64,000 nucleotides of DNA from Bacteroidia bacterium (lineage in GTDB: Bacteria; Bacteroidota; Bacteroidia; J057), in assembly GCA_030430205.1 (NCBI GenBank), contig JAUIGE010000019.1, positions 1 to 64,000 on the forward strand, in the 5' to 3' direction. Of the stretch, positions 29,352 through 38,583 are shown piece by piece. The notes under the pieces are model-generated. The model did not search any database, was not told the DNA's origin, and saw nothing but the letters and a program-made list of their open reading frames with translations. The translations under genes and the position numbers were made by a program. Numbering within the stretch: the stretch's first letter is position 1; each line of letters opens with the position of its first letter.

Positions 29352-31130
29352 TTATTCATCGGGAAGCAAAACTTTTTCTAAAAGTTCGGACAAAAAGCTC
29401 ACGGCATCCATGCCGGCAAAGATGCGGGCATCCGCATGCACCTCTTTTGCCGGCTTGCCGGCGATGAGGATTTGCGCCTCAGGCGCTGCTTTTCGAAAGT
29501 TTTTCACCCTTTCTGCATCATAATCGCCATCTGCTGCACAAAGCACGATGACATCTGCGGCCTCTGTTTTCAGCTCTTCGAGCGCATGGTTTATGTTCCC
29601 GCCGACCTCATTGGTGCGAATCCGGAAGCCTACGCTTCCCAGCAACTGACTGGCAAACTGCATGCGCGCATGGCGCATGGCAGGGTCACCGAAGGTGAAA
29701 AGATAGGCCGATGGCCGTTTTTCCTGGGCCAGGGCCCAGATGTCAGTCCTGAGGCGCAAGCGCTCAAATAAAGCAGGACCTTCGTCACCCATATCATCCA
29801 GCTGAAGCCTTTCACTCAGCTCCTCCTCTGCATTGGGATAATTGTTTATTCCAACAAAAACACGTTTTCGGGTAGAAATATCCTCTTGTTTCCTTAGCTG
29901 GCTTTCAATCAAAAGCTGGTCTATTTTGCCTGATTGAAGACTGGCTTCATAGCCTCCTTCTGCCTCCACTTCCTGAAAACATTTCCAGGCTTCTGCGCAC
30001 AAAGTATCAGTCAAATGCTCCACATAATAGGAGCCACCCGCAGGGTCCGCTACCTGATCGAGGTAGGATTCATGTTTGAGAATATGTTGCACATTCCTGG
30101 CCATGCGGGCTGAAAAGGCCGTTTCTGGCCCCAGCAATTTGTCATAAGCAGAAATAGAAACGGCATGAGCGCCGCCCATGATGGCAGACATGGCTTCGGT
30201 GGTGGTGCGAAGCAAATTTGTATGAGAGTCGTAGCGGCTTTTGTTCCAGCGCGCAGATTGCGCCAGGATAAAAGGCGAAAGCTCTGCGCCTTTTCCGCCG
30301 AGTTTCTCGGCGACGAAGGCAAACAACATGCGAAAGGCCCGGAGTTTCGCTATCTCCATCATGAAATCACTTCCTATGGGGAAGGTGAAATTGAGGGCGC
30401 GCAGCGTCCTTCGGGGATCTACAGGTGTCTGGGTGACCCAGTCTACAGCCCTTGATAAGGCAAAAGCAAGCTGGTGTACCTGGGTTCCGCCATTTTCATC
30501 AACCACACTCAAGTCTATCCCCAGACATCGAAAATGAGGCGATCGGTCCATGAGTTTCAGGACAGAGTCACGGGAAATCTTGCCCGTATCTATACCCAAA
30601 CTGGTCATGGTACCTGTAAGCAGGGAGCGGTCGAGGCCTTTTTTGTCCAACAATTGGTTGATGCCATCTATGAGGACAAGCGGCTGATAAGAAGCATATA
30701 GATGCAGAGCTTCCTGCTGAAAATCCAAATGGCTGATTACCGGCAGAAAATCCAGGCCTTTGGCACTTCCCTGCCAGGAATACAACTTAAACGCCTGTAT
30801 GCCGCCTTCCCGTGCTTCGATGATGCGATCCTGGGCCTCCAGTTTGTCATCTACAGAAATTTCCTGCACCATTTGCCAGCCTGCTTCCAGGCTGTTGAGG
30901 GCATTTCCCCGACGGAAGGGAAGTTCGCCGGGGAGGCTCTTCACTCCTGCAGCTTTGTTGTCAAGGTCTTTTCGGGTAAAAAATGCCGGGACATCAAACC
31001 CTTCGTAGCTTTTCCAATATAGCTTTTCGAGGGGTTTTCCTTTCAGGTCCAGTTCCACCCTTTCCTCCCAATCACTTTTTGTCGTACCTTTAAACTCAGC
31101 AAACAGTTTGCGTTTGTTCTCTTTTTTCAT
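29352..31130 (-). CDS. mutA: Methylmalonyl-CoA mutase, small subunit
   Basis: 592 aa. Non-catalytic partner of MutB in the heterodimeric mutase. N-terminal EFKGTTKSDWEERVELDLKG is followed by a degenerate barrel (FPIGSDFMMEIAKLRAFRML, then HTNLLRTTTEAMSAIMGG, and DPAGGSYYVEHLT). The C-terminal Rossmann-like domain lacks the cobalamin-binding DxHxxG motif, as expected of the small subunit (GDPAMRHAR occupies that region). In most Bacteroidota mutA is followed directly by mutB; here four other genes (about 10 kb) lie between them on the same strand. Confidence 0.95.
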   Translation of the reverse strand: MKKENKRKLFAEFKGTTKSDWEERVELDLKGKPLEKLYWKSYEGFDVPAFFTRKDLDNKAAGVKSLPGELPFRRGNALNSLEAGWQMVQEISVDDKLEAQDRIIEAREGGIQAFKLYSWQGSAKGLDFLPVISHLDFQQEALHLYASYQPLVLIDGINQLLDKKGLDRSLLTGTMTSLGIDTGKISRDSVLKLMDRSPHFRCLGIDLSVVDENGGTQVHQLAFALSRAVDWVTQTPVDPRRTLRALNFTFPIGSDFMMEIAKLRAFRMLFAFVAEKLGGKGAELSPFILAQSARWNKSRYDSHTNLLRTTTEAMSAIMGGAHAVSISAYDKLLGPETAFSARMARNVQHILKHESYLDQVADPAGGSYYVEHLTDTLCAEAWKCFQEVEAEGGYEASLQSGKIDQLLIESQLRKQEDISTRKRVFVGINNYPNAEEELSERLQLDDMGDEGPALFERLRLRTDIWALAQEKRPSAYLFTFGDPAMRHARMQFASQLLGSVGFRIRTNEVGGNINHALEELKTEAADVIVLCAADGDYDAERVKNFRKAAPEAQILIAGKPAKEVHADARIFAGMDAVSFLSELLEKVLLPDE

Positions 31131-31242
31131 CGATGCAGGATATTAAGCTCGCAAGGTACAGAATCTTGCATTTTCAGGGAAACTTGTTCGAAAATAACTA
31201 AAAGGCGAGATTTGCGTTGTGTATGCAAAATTATTCAGAACC

Positions 31243-31587
31243 ATGTCAACAGTAGATACAAAAATCGTGACGCTGACCGAGCGTGCTGCAGCAGAGGTTA
31301 AGCGTCTGCTGGAAACGGAAAACATTCCTGCAGGTCATTACCTGCGTATAGGCGTAAAAGGAGGCGGATGCTCTGGTCTGAGCTATATTCTGGACTTTGA
31401 GGCCAAGGGAAAACTCGACGAGGTCCACGTGGAAAATGGCGTAGAATTTATCGTAGACCCCCGCCAGGCTATCTACCTGATGGGTATAGAGGTTGATTTC
31501 GAATCTGGTCTCAACGACCGGGGATTTATTTTTAATAACCCCAATGCCACAAGTACCTGCGGCTGTGGGACTTCTTTTTCGACCTGA
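31243..31587 (+). CDS. A-type iron-sulfur cluster carrier (IscA/SufA/ErpA family)
   Basis: 114 aa from the ATG of MSTVDTKIVTLTERAAAEVK; an upstream in-frame GTG would only add unconserved residues. HesB-like beta fold with the three cluster-binding cysteines at the standard places: Cys43 in GGGCSGLSY and Cys106/Cys108 in the CGCG tail. It accepts and delivers 2Fe-2S or 4Fe-4S clusters to apoproteins in the cytosol. No suf or isc genes lie alongside, so the exact family member cannot be named. Divergent from mutA, with 112 bases between the starts. Confidence 0.93.
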   Translation: MSTVDTKIVTLTERAAAEVKRLLETENIPAGHYLRIGVKGGGCSGLSYILDFEAKGKLDEVHVENGVEFIVDPRQAIYLMGIEVDFESGLNDRGFIFNNPNATSTCGCGTSFST

Positions 31588-31613
31588 TATTTTTTTAGTC
31601 TTTTGCTGGTACA

Positions 31614-31646
31614 AAGAAAAAGGGAAGCGACAAAAGCCGCTTCCCT
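31614..31646 (-). terminator. Terminator of the susD-like gene
   Basis: A 9-bp stem (AGGGAAGCG/CGCTTCCCT, 31621-31646) with an 8-base loop lies 32 bases after the susD-like stop. On the minus strand it is followed by TTTTTCTTT. It sits between convergent genes; the plus-strand side lacks a T-run. Confidence 0.75.
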
Positions 31647-31678
31647 AAGTAATTAAACCAAAAGACTGATGATAAATC

Positions 31679-33124
31679 TTAATTCACATCCCACCACAGT
31701 TTGGTATCCAGATCATCTGGTCCACCGAGGAGGTTTGCTATAGCAGCATCATAATTGGTTTCGTTGAGGTCACGCTCAGTTGTTGGGTAACCATGACGGC
31801 GAGGAATCTCACCGCTGTTGTTGAGAGCATCAGGAGCCGGTGTCAAAGCAGGATATCCTGTACGACGCCACTCACTCCAGGCTTCAACACCCTGTAGGTA
31901 AAGTGCAACCCACTTCTGTGTACCTATCAACTCTGCTCCTTTAGAAGCACTCCAGGCAACATCTCCCTGAGCGAGGAAATCGTTAATGGCTGTTTCGTCA
32001 GTAACACCCCACTGAGCCATAGAAGCACGGATAGCTGCGGTATAGAGGTCACCGGCATTTTCACTGGTCCAACCGCGCTGAGCTGCTTCAGCCTCGCAGA
32101 ATAGAATCTGAGCCAAAGTAATGATGCCGATAGGTGCATCCTGAGCTCTTACATAAGTAGAGTTAGGGAAAGAGATGTCAGGATTCGGGATAGAACCTGC
32201 AATCGCATTGGAAACACCATAAGGCATACCGCGGACATCACCAAAGTTAGGTGCCGGGTCGGCATAGCTATCCAAACGAGGATCACCCAAAGGCTGCATA
32301 TAATCTACCAAAGTAGAAGAGATGGCATAGTCTGTACGGGTAATGAAGTCTGCAAACCAGATATTTTGGTTGGCAGCAGCCGGCAGGTAAGGATACATTA
32401 CTGACTCAGAAATCACACCACCAGCCTTAGCTGCAGCATATTCTGCTTTCGCTTTTGCCTCATCCACATCAGCAATACGAAGGGCCATGACCATGCGGAG
32501 TGAATTGGCAAAGCTTTTCCATGCATCCATATCACCATCAAAGATGAAGTCTCCATTTACACCAGCACCACCGTCCATTTGCTTGACAGCAGCATCCAAC
32601 TCATCAAACAAAGAATAATAAATATCCTTTTGTGAGTCATAAGCAGGGGTAAAAGTACCCGTTTCTTTTCCACCAGTCAGTGCCTGAGAATAAGGGATAG
32701 GTCCCCAACGGTCAGTCAAAAAATGGAAGAAATAGGCTTTCAAAATGCGCGCAACTGCGATCTGATTGGCATTAGAGCCACCTGAGAGGGCATCCAGTTT
32801 GGTCGCCTCATCTGTGTTCAGATCAATAATGTGCTGCAATTTTGCCAGAGGACCGGTGTACCATCCATTAAAGTTATAGCTGGTAGTCTGATAACGAGAG
32901 TCCTCTGTGTACTGGGTTTCAGACATGTGCTGAACATATAGCACTTCGTTTTCGCGGCCTACTACATCCCCCATGGTGCGCATTGCGCCCGTGAGCAAGG
33001 TAGAGGTTCCTACTGATGTAGATCTGTTAGGATCGACATTGATGTCGCCAAAATCGCTACAAGAGATGCTCAGCAGCATCAAACCTGCGAGGGCGAAGGC
33101 AACTTTATTCCAAATATTTTTCAT
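31679..33124 (-). CDS. SusD/RagB-like nutrient-binding lipoprotein
   Basis: 481 aa from the ATG of MKNIWNKVAFALAGLMLL, giving a lipoprotein signal peptide with lipobox SISC. It belongs to the shorter SusD-like group: DPNRSTSVGTSTLLTGAM, helical TPR-like segments (NQIAVARILKAYFFHFLTDRWGPIPYSQAL), GTQKWVALYLQGVEAWSEWRRTGYP near the C-terminus. SusD proteins form the hinged lid over a SusC transporter and bind the nutrient at the cell surface. It follows susC by 16 bases, in the canonical order. No glycoside hydrolase, peptidase or sensor gene is adjacent, so the substrate is unknown. Confidence 0.93.
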   Translation of the reverse strand: MKNIWNKVAFALAGLMLLSISCSDFGDINVDPNRSTSVGTSTLLTGAMRTMGDVVGRENEVLYVQHMSETQYTEDSRYQTTSYNFNGWYTGPLAKLQHIIDLNTDEATKLDALSGGSNANQIAVARILKAYFFHFLTDRWGPIPYSQALTGGKETGTFTPAYDSQKDIYYSLFDELDAAVKQMDGGAGVNGDFIFDGDMDAWKSFANSLRMVMALRIADVDEAKAKAEYAAAKAGGVISESVMYPYLPAAANQNIWFADFITRTDYAISSTLVDYMQPLGDPRLDSYADPAPNFGDVRGMPYGVSNAIAGSIPNPDISFPNSTYVRAQDAPIGIITLAQILFCEAEAAQRGWTSENAGDLYTAAIRASMAQWGVTDETAINDFLAQGDVAWSASKGAELIGTQKWVALYLQGVEAWSEWRRTGYPALTPAPDALNNSGEIPRRHGYPTTERDLNETNYDAAIANLLGGPDDLDTKLWWDVN

Positions 33125-33140
33125 AATTGTTTTCAAATGA

Positions 33141-36100
33141 TTAGAAGCCAAGTTTCACATTTACACCAATCGTTCTCACACCGGGAAGGATACCATTTTC
33201 CTGGAATACATAAGGGTTAGATCCGGGAGAAATCTCAGAAGGATCAATACCTGAAACGGTTGAAGAAATCAACCAAACGTTACGTGCCATAACACCGATA
33301 GACAGGTTGTTGATAGGCGTATTCTCCAGGATTCTCTTTGGAAGGCTATATCCCAGGCTCAATTCGCGAAGTTTCACATAACTGGCGTCATAGATCCAGC
33401 GCTCATGCAAGGCAAACAATCCACCGAAATACTCCTGAGCTTCGACATAAACCTCATGAGGAGTTCCGTCAGCCAAAACACCATCAACCAATATACCACC
33501 ACCTGCATCCGGTGCATCGCGCAATGGATTGCCTTTGGCATTGTTTCCAACAGTCTCTATGCCAAGGCCAGAGTAAGCGTTGAACATTTTGGTTACAGAA
33601 TGGAACTGACCACCTACCTGGAAGTCGATGAATGCGCTCAGCTCAATGTTTTTGTAGCTGAAACTGTTACGGATACCTCCTGTCCAATCAGGAAGGAATG
33701 AACCAAGGTTCTGGTTTAGGTTTACAGTATAAGAACCATCTTCACTGATCACAGTCTTACCATTACTTGGGTGATCAATGGGGTTTCCTTCTCCGTCTTC
33801 CGCCTGGAAGTAAGTGAAGTCACGACCGATCATCATACCATACTCCTCGCCTACTTTGGCGTTGATGGTAAATGCTCCCCATCCCCAGCCATCGAGAACT
33901 TTGTTTTCAACACCTTCAGCCAACTCTATTACAGTAGAAGTGTTTTTAGCGATGTTGAAAGCGATATCCCAGTCAAAAGTTTTGGTACGAATAGGTGTTG
34001 CAGTCAAAGCGATCTCAATACCTTCAGACTCAATACGACCAGCATTTACCCATGTAGAAGCATAGCCGCTAGAGCCGGGTACGTCAAGAGCAAGGATCTG
34101 ATTGAGGTTGGTATTTTGGTAATAGGTAACGTCCAGGCCTACGCGACCTTCGAAGAAACGCAAGTCAAGACCTGCCTCGAAAGAGTTGGAACGGGTAGGC
34201 TCCAGGTTAGGATTAGGATATGTAGTTGGCAGGTTAAAGCTAGCCAATGTGCTATAAGGTGTTCCTGCGCCATAAGCAAAAGAAGTCTGATAAGGAGTCA
34301 GGTCAGAACCTACCTGAGCATAACTTACGCGGAACTTACCATAAGAGAAAAGGCTTAAGTCATTATCCCAAAGCTCTGAAAAAATGAATGTGGCGTTTAC
34401 AGAAGGATAGAAATAAGAGTTGTTCGCTACTGGCAAAGCAGATGACCAGTCATTACGGAAGGTAGCTCCCAGATACAACACATCTCTAAATCCTAAAGAA
34501 GCACTACCAAAGACAGAACGTACTACCTGCTCCTGGATAAAGCTTGTTGTAATAGGACGGTCATTAGAGGCAGAAATATTGAATAAGTTAGGTGCACTCA
34601 GACCACTCTGTGTCTCCATATAATTACTGTGGTAGTCATTCGTACGAATGTTACCTCCCAGGTTAGCGTCGAGGGTGATATCCCCAAACTCATTGTTATA
34701 CAATGCGATTAACTCAAAGTTATCTTCCTGGTTTTGGGCAATTTGCTCACTGTAAGAGTCCTGCTGCAATCCGCCAGTAGCGATACGCTTCTCAATACGC
34801 TGGTTATACCAGTCACGACGAACAGTACCTTTCACAGAAAGGTTCTCATTGACCTCATAGGTAAGGCCCATATTACCAAAGTAACGGTCACGGCTATCAG
34901 TTGAGTAGTTCTCATAAGCGCTGAAGAATGGGCTATCCCAATATAGTGGACGAGTATTCTCCGGGCTACGGATATTCCATGAACGGTTGCTACCGTCTGG
35001 ATTTTTGTAGTCACGCAATTTGTCCATGTCCAACTGACGCTGGAACCACTGGTTAAATGACTGGAGTTGGTTGTTGCCATTAGACTCATAGCCAAATTTT
35101 GGACGGCCTTTTCCTGCATTGGAAGAAACTGTGATGCTTGTGCTCACGGTCAATTTGCTGGAAAGTTTGGTATCGGCATTAAGCGATACGTTCGTACGGT
35201 TCAGGCTGGAGTTAGGAATAACGCCAGTCTGCTGGGTGTTGTTAAAAGAGAGGCGGAAGTTAGTAGCATCATTTCCACCAGAAAGAGAAACACTGTTGTT
35301 GATGTTTTTTCCCTGGTCGAAGAAATTCTTCACGTTGTCTGGCTGAGGAGACATGCCGATGGTAGTTCCATAAAACTCATCGTCAAAAAAGCTCCACCAT
35401 GGGCGGTATTGTGTACCATCCATTTTAGGGCCCCAACTTTCGTCAGCTCCGTAGTTCAGGGTCTTATAGGTCTTGCCATCTTTGGGGTCAACCCAATCAA
35501 TGTAATCCTCGGTGTAGCCACCGCCATATTCGTTTTGGTACTCAGGAAGCAGATAAACATTATCAAATGCGAGAGAAGAATTGACGGATACGCCAATACC
35601 TTTGCGCTTGTTGCCTTTTTTGGTTGTAACCAGGATAACACCATAAGCAGCACGGTTTCCATAAAGAGCAGTCGCTGAAGGGCCTTTCAATACGGTTACA
35701 GACTCGATGTCATCTGGGTTGATGTCCTGAGCCAGGTTGCCGAAGTCACTTCCTTGGTAAGAGTCAGAGAAGTTTCCATCTGAAATAGGCGTTCCATCTA
35801 CTACCCATAGTGGCGCACCGCCACCGTCCAGGGTATTCGCACCGCGAATACGAATACGGGCTGATCCACCCAGGCTCGCGCCTGAAGAACTCACAGCCTG
35901 TACACCGGCAATTTTGCCGCTAAGAGCAGAGGCCAGGTTTTGGTCACGCACAGAGCTGACATCAGCTCCATCTATCTGCTGCACAGAGTATCCCAGCGAT
36001 TTTTCGTCACGCTTGATACCCAAAGCAGTTACCACTACCTCGTCAAGTTGCAGATCATCATCAGCCAGACTGATGCTCATGCTGCTGCCTGAAATGGCCT

Positions 36101-36344
36101 GCTCAATGGTTTTTTTACCTACAAAACGGAAAATCAATTTTTCCGTGGAGGCAGGAACGTCAATAGTGAAATCACCATTGTCGTCTGTGTAAGTTCCGAC
36201 GGTAGTACCGTATGCAATTACAGCTACACCTTCAATGGCTTCACCGGTCCTTGCATCGGTTACCGTTCCTTTTACTGTCTTTTGCGCGAAAATTGCGCTG
36301 GCAGACAGTAAAAATACGGCTAACAGTAATACAATTCTTTTCAT
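33141..36344 (-). CDS. SusC/RagA-like TonB-linked outer membrane transporter
   Basis: 1067 aa from the ATG of MKRIVLLLAVFLLSASAIFAQ (signal peptide). Order of domains: carboxypeptidase-regulatory-like fold (TVKGTVTDARTGEAIEGV, about 22-100), TonB box/plug (DEVVVTALGIKRDEKSLGYS, then IRGANTLDGGGAPLWVVDG and VLKGPSATALYGNRAAYG), and a 22-strand barrel ending in IGVNVKLGF. It imports large nutrients with energy from TonB-ExbBD and pairs with the downstream SusD-like lipoprotein. The 361 bases upstream are non-coding and hold a possible operator. Confidence 0.95.
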   Translation of the reverse strand: MKRIVLLLAVFLLSASAIFAQKTVKGTVTDARTGEAIEGVAVIAYGTTVGTYTDDNGDFTIDVPASTEKLIFRFVGKKTIEQAISGSSMSISLADDDLQLDEVVVTALGIKRDEKSLGYSVQQIDGADVSSVRDQNLASALSGKIAGVQAVSSSGASLGGSARIRIRGANTLDGGGAPLWVVDGTPISDGNFSDSYQGSDFGNLAQDINPDDIESVTVLKGPSATALYGNRAAYGVILVTTKKGNKRKGIGVSVNSSLAFDNVYLLPEYQNEYGGGYTEDYIDWVDPKDGKTYKTLNYGADESWGPKMDGTQYRPWWSFFDDEFYGTTIGMSPQPDNVKNFFDQGKNINNSVSLSGGNDATNFRLSFNNTQQTGVIPNSSLNRTNVSLNADTKLSSKLTVSTSITVSSNAGKGRPKFGYESNGNNQLQSFNQWFQRQLDMDKLRDYKNPDGSNRSWNIRSPENTRPLYWDSPFFSAYENYSTDSRDRYFGNMGLTYEVNENLSVKGTVRRDWYNQRIEKRIATGGLQQDSYSEQIAQNQEDNFELIALYNNEFGDITLDANLGGNIRTNDYHSNYMETQSGLSAPNLFNISASNDRPITTSFIQEQVVRSVFGSASLGFRDVLYLGATFRNDWSSALPVANNSYFYPSVNATFIFSELWDNDLSLFSYGKFRVSYAQVGSDLTPYQTSFAYGAGTPYSTLASFNLPTTYPNPNLEPTRSNSFEAGLDLRFFEGRVGLDVTYYQNTNLNQILALDVPGSSGYASTWVNAGRIESEGIEIALTATPIRTKTFDWDIAFNIAKNTSTVIELAEGVENKVLDGWGWGAFTINAKVGEEYGMMIGRDFTYFQAEDGEGNPIDHPSNGKTVISEDGSYTVNLNQNLGSFLPDWTGGIRNSFSYKNIELSAFIDFQVGGQFHSVTKMFNAYSGLGIETVGNNAKGNPLRDAPDAGGGILVDGVLADGTPHEVYVEAQEYFGGLFALHERWIYDASYVKLRELSLGYSLPKRILENTPINNLSIGVMARNVWLISSTVSGIDPSEISPGSNPYVFQENGILPGVRTIGVNVKLGF

Positions 36345-36705
36345 GTAAAATAAGCTTTTGGTTAATAAAAAACTGTTCAAACAAAAGGGAAAGAACGATC
36401 CGGCCGTTTAAAAAAACGACATAATAGTATGCTGACATCCCTCTTTGAAGAAGGAATGTTGCCTATAGGAAAGGGAATAGAAAAGGGGGAAAAATTCGGC
36501 TTTCTAAATAAAAAATGGCGGGATTGGGATCAGTGGTTCATGTAAATCAGCCCCTTGGTCTTCTAATCCGATATTTGTTGTTGCTTTATGGCGTAAATAC
36601 TATCTCAATTTCTAACTCGACTACCTAAATGTGTAGGACAATGTAGGAAGCTTTCATATTATAAACAAGTGTTAGCCGCCAGCCTATAAAGTTATTGTTA
36701 TCTAA
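36345..36705. other. Non-coding region upstream of the susC-like gene
   Basis: 361 bases without a supportable gene. Apart from the repeat at 36624-36647 I see no clear hairpin, terminator or tRNA. No good TTG-N19-TAnnTTTG promoter could be found on the minus strand, so the transcript start is unknown. Confidence 0.6.
36624..36647 (-). promoter_or_regulatory. Possible operator, phased CCTACA repeats
   Basis: On the minus strand CCTACATTGT and CCTACACATT are two 10-base units in tandem, followed by TAGG, which also forms a CCTA-N6-TAGG palindrome with the second unit. One helical turn spacing suggests a regulator site. It lies about 280 bases upstream of the susC-like start. Confidence 0.3.
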
Positions 36706-37500
36706 TTATGACCATAGCATGGCGATAAACCAGTCATAAATCCCAAAAAATTTGGAAGCAGATGCGATGACAATGACGATAAGGAGGTAGCGGATATAGG
36801 CATTGGCTTTGGGAAAACGGTTGGCAAAAACGGCTCCAACAAAAGCCCCAACAGCCTGAGCAGCAGCCATTAGCAGTCCATACTCCCAATGGACCAGGCC
36901 TTTAGACTGAAAGTAGATCAGGGCAGGAATATTGAAAATCCCCACAAGCAATAGCTTGATGCCATTTCCCTTCACCAAATCGTAATTGGACATCAGCACC
37001 AAAGCCGCGATCAGAAATATTCCTACACCCGCCTGAATAAATCCGCCATATAAACCAATGGCAAAAAACACAAGCAGGGTCAGGGGTTTGCGGTTATTCA
37101 GCGAATCGGTCTTAGCCGTTTTGAGCCATTTTTGAGGCTTTAAAAAAATAACAAACAGCATGAAAACCATCAAAAAGCCTATTGCCTGGTAGAGCGCATC
37201 ATTGGGGAGTTGTGTGCTTAGCCAGGCGCCCAATATGGCTCCGGGTATAGTGGCCGCGATCAACCAGCCCACTCCTTTCAGGGGTAAATTCCCATGTTTG
37301 CGAAAGGTAAAAATGGCTACAACAGTTTGCACCAATACCCCTACCCTATTGGTACCATTTGCCATCTGCGGATCAAGTCCACATAGAAAAATGAAAATAG
37401 GCAAAGTAATCAGCGAGCCACTGCCCGCCAGGGTATTGATAGCACCCGTAGCCACGCCAGCGATAATGATAATGACGAGTTGAGAGAGTTCTAAATCCAT
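36706..37500 (-). CDS. TSUP (TauE/SafE) family permease
   Basis: 264 aa, about eight membrane helices. Both family repeats are visible: GVATGAINTLAGSGSLITLPIFIFL at the N-terminus, and the matching IGLYGGFIQAGVGIFLIAAL in the second half, with PGAILGAWLSTQLP between. Members export or import organosulfur compounds, sulfite or small carboxylates across the inner membrane; the substrate cannot be told. An eight-unit 7-bp repeat separates it from the upstream propeller gene, with which it may be co-transcribed. Confidence 0.85.
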   Translation of the reverse strand: MDLELSQLVIIIIAGVATGAINTLAGSGSLITLPIFIFLCGLDPQMANGTNRVGVLVQTVVAIFTFRKHGNLPLKGVGWLIAATIPGAILGAWLSTQLPNDALYQAIGFLMVFMLFVIFLKPQKWLKTAKTDSLNNRKPLTLLVFFAIGLYGGFIQAGVGIFLIAALVLMSNYDLVKGNGIKLLLVGIFNIPALIYFQSKGLVHWEYGLLMAAAQAVGAFVGAVFANRFPKANAYIRYLLIVIVIASASKFFGIYDWFIAMLWS

Positions 37501-37512
37501 GTTTCTGATTTT

Positions 37513-37568
37513 CTCTGTTCTCTGTTCTCTGTTCTCTGTTCTCTGTTCTCTGTTCTCTGTTCTCTGTT
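37513..37568. repeat. Eight-unit 7-bp repeat
   Basis: CTCTGTT eight times without error on the plus strand (AACAGAG on the coding strand). It abuts the TAG of the propeller gene (37569-37571) with no intervening base and ends 12 bases before the TSUP ATG. Perfection of the copies suggests recent expansion. Confidence 0.97.
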
Positions 37569-38450
37569 CTACTTCCTATAAGCCACCACCGCCATCTTGC
37601 TCCCATCCGGGCTGATCGCCAGGCGGTAAAAATCACCGATTTCAAGCTCGCCCACAAAGCGCCAATCGGTATCTTTTCCCGGAATAAACATATACAAACG
37701 CCCTTCTGAGCCCATCAGCATATAGCCTTCCGGTGACCAGCAAAAGTCTTCCTTGCCTTTCAGACAGCTTACCAGTGGAGTGGTTTCTCCTGTAATAAAG
37801 CCCAGCTTCTGAATCTGCCAATTTGTGCTATCCCGCTTATCTACATAAGTCAGGGAATATTCATTGGGAATCATGTGTATGGATCGCCCAACGTTTTGCT
37901 GGATCAAAGAGCCGTCACGACCGTCTATATAGTAGGTTTGCAGAACAAAAGGCTCCGGTAGTAAAAAGGCAGCCAGGGAGAGGTGATCTATCCAGCTAAA
38001 ATAGCCCACTCCTTTTGCCTCCGGCAACAAAAGCACAGGCCTTCCTCCTGCCCGCATGGGAAATTTCCATATCCGCTGGGTTTCGCCATCGGCCTCCACC
38101 CGCACCACGGAAAAATAGCGTTTTCCAGGAATAGGCTGAGGGGAATATTCGCTTTCGGCTGTCTCGGTAAGGCGGAGGATGCTGCCTTTGGCTATTTGAT
38201 ACTGGTAAATATCTGTCTGATCACCCCCGTCTCTGTCCGAGCTAAAAAGCAAGCTTTTGCTGTCAGGCGTAAAAGCCGGTTGGTTATCATAACCCTCACG
38301 GTCTGTGACCTGTATGGGGTTGTAAAAATTCACCCGACCGTTTATCAGGCTGATGTCAAAAAGGTAAATATCCGTCGCAGGTACCTGAGCCCAACTTATC
38401 TCTGGGAGCAGAAAGCAACAAAACGCCAGGATAAAACTAAAAAACTTCAT
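37569..38450 (-). CDS. Secreted TolB/PD40-type beta-propeller protein
   Basis: 293 aa with signal peptide (FSFILAFCCFLLPEISWAQ). PD40-type blades are visible: QPAFTPDSKSLLFSSDRDGGDQTDIYQY (split by the family pattern at residues about 55-82), SPQPIPGKRYFSVVRVE, DFCWSPEGYMLMGSEG and LAISPDGSKMAVVAYRK at the C-terminus. Such propellers are protein- or ligand-binding scaffolds in the periplasm. It lacks the N-terminal domain of true TolB. No partner is encoded alongside, so the function is open. Confidence 0.7.
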   Translation of the reverse strand: MKFFSFILAFCCFLLPEISWAQVPATDIYLFDISLINGRVNFYNPIQVTDREGYDNQPAFTPDSKSLLFSSDRDGGDQTDIYQYQIAKGSILRLTETAESEYSPQPIPGKRYFSVVRVEADGETQRIWKFPMRAGGRPVLLLPEAKGVGYFSWIDHLSLAAFLLPEPFVLQTYYIDGRDGSLIQQNVGRSIHMIPNEYSLTYVDKRDSTNWQIQKLGFITGETTPLVSCLKGKEDFCWSPEGYMLMGSEGRLYMFIPGKDTDWRFVGELEIGDFYRLAISPDGSKMAVVAYRK

Positions 38451-38553
38451 TTTTGGAACTATTTGAGTGTGTAAGAAGCTTTACAGAAAAAAACACAAGA
38501 CAAATTTCTCTACAATATCTTGCAAAATAAACCTTTAAATGATTCAAAAGTCT

Positions 38554-38561
38554 TACCTTTG
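38554..38561 (+). promoter_or_regulatory. Bacteroidota -7 box before tatA
   Basis: TACCTTTG matches TAnnTTTG and lies 22 bases before the tatA ATG. No TTG is found at the ideal -33 distance. Confidence 0.4.
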
Positions 38562-38583
38562 CCAAGAATAATAAAATTGAGTT

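Noticed and set aside
31679-36344. Polysaccharide utilisation locus
   Set aside because: Only the SusC/SusD pair is present; no glycoside hydrolase, sulfatase or sensor gene adjoins it, so a substrate-specific locus cannot be claimed.
37373-37657. Protein with repeated TENREQR peptide
   Set aside because: It is a translation of the CTCTGTT array across two real genes in another frame.
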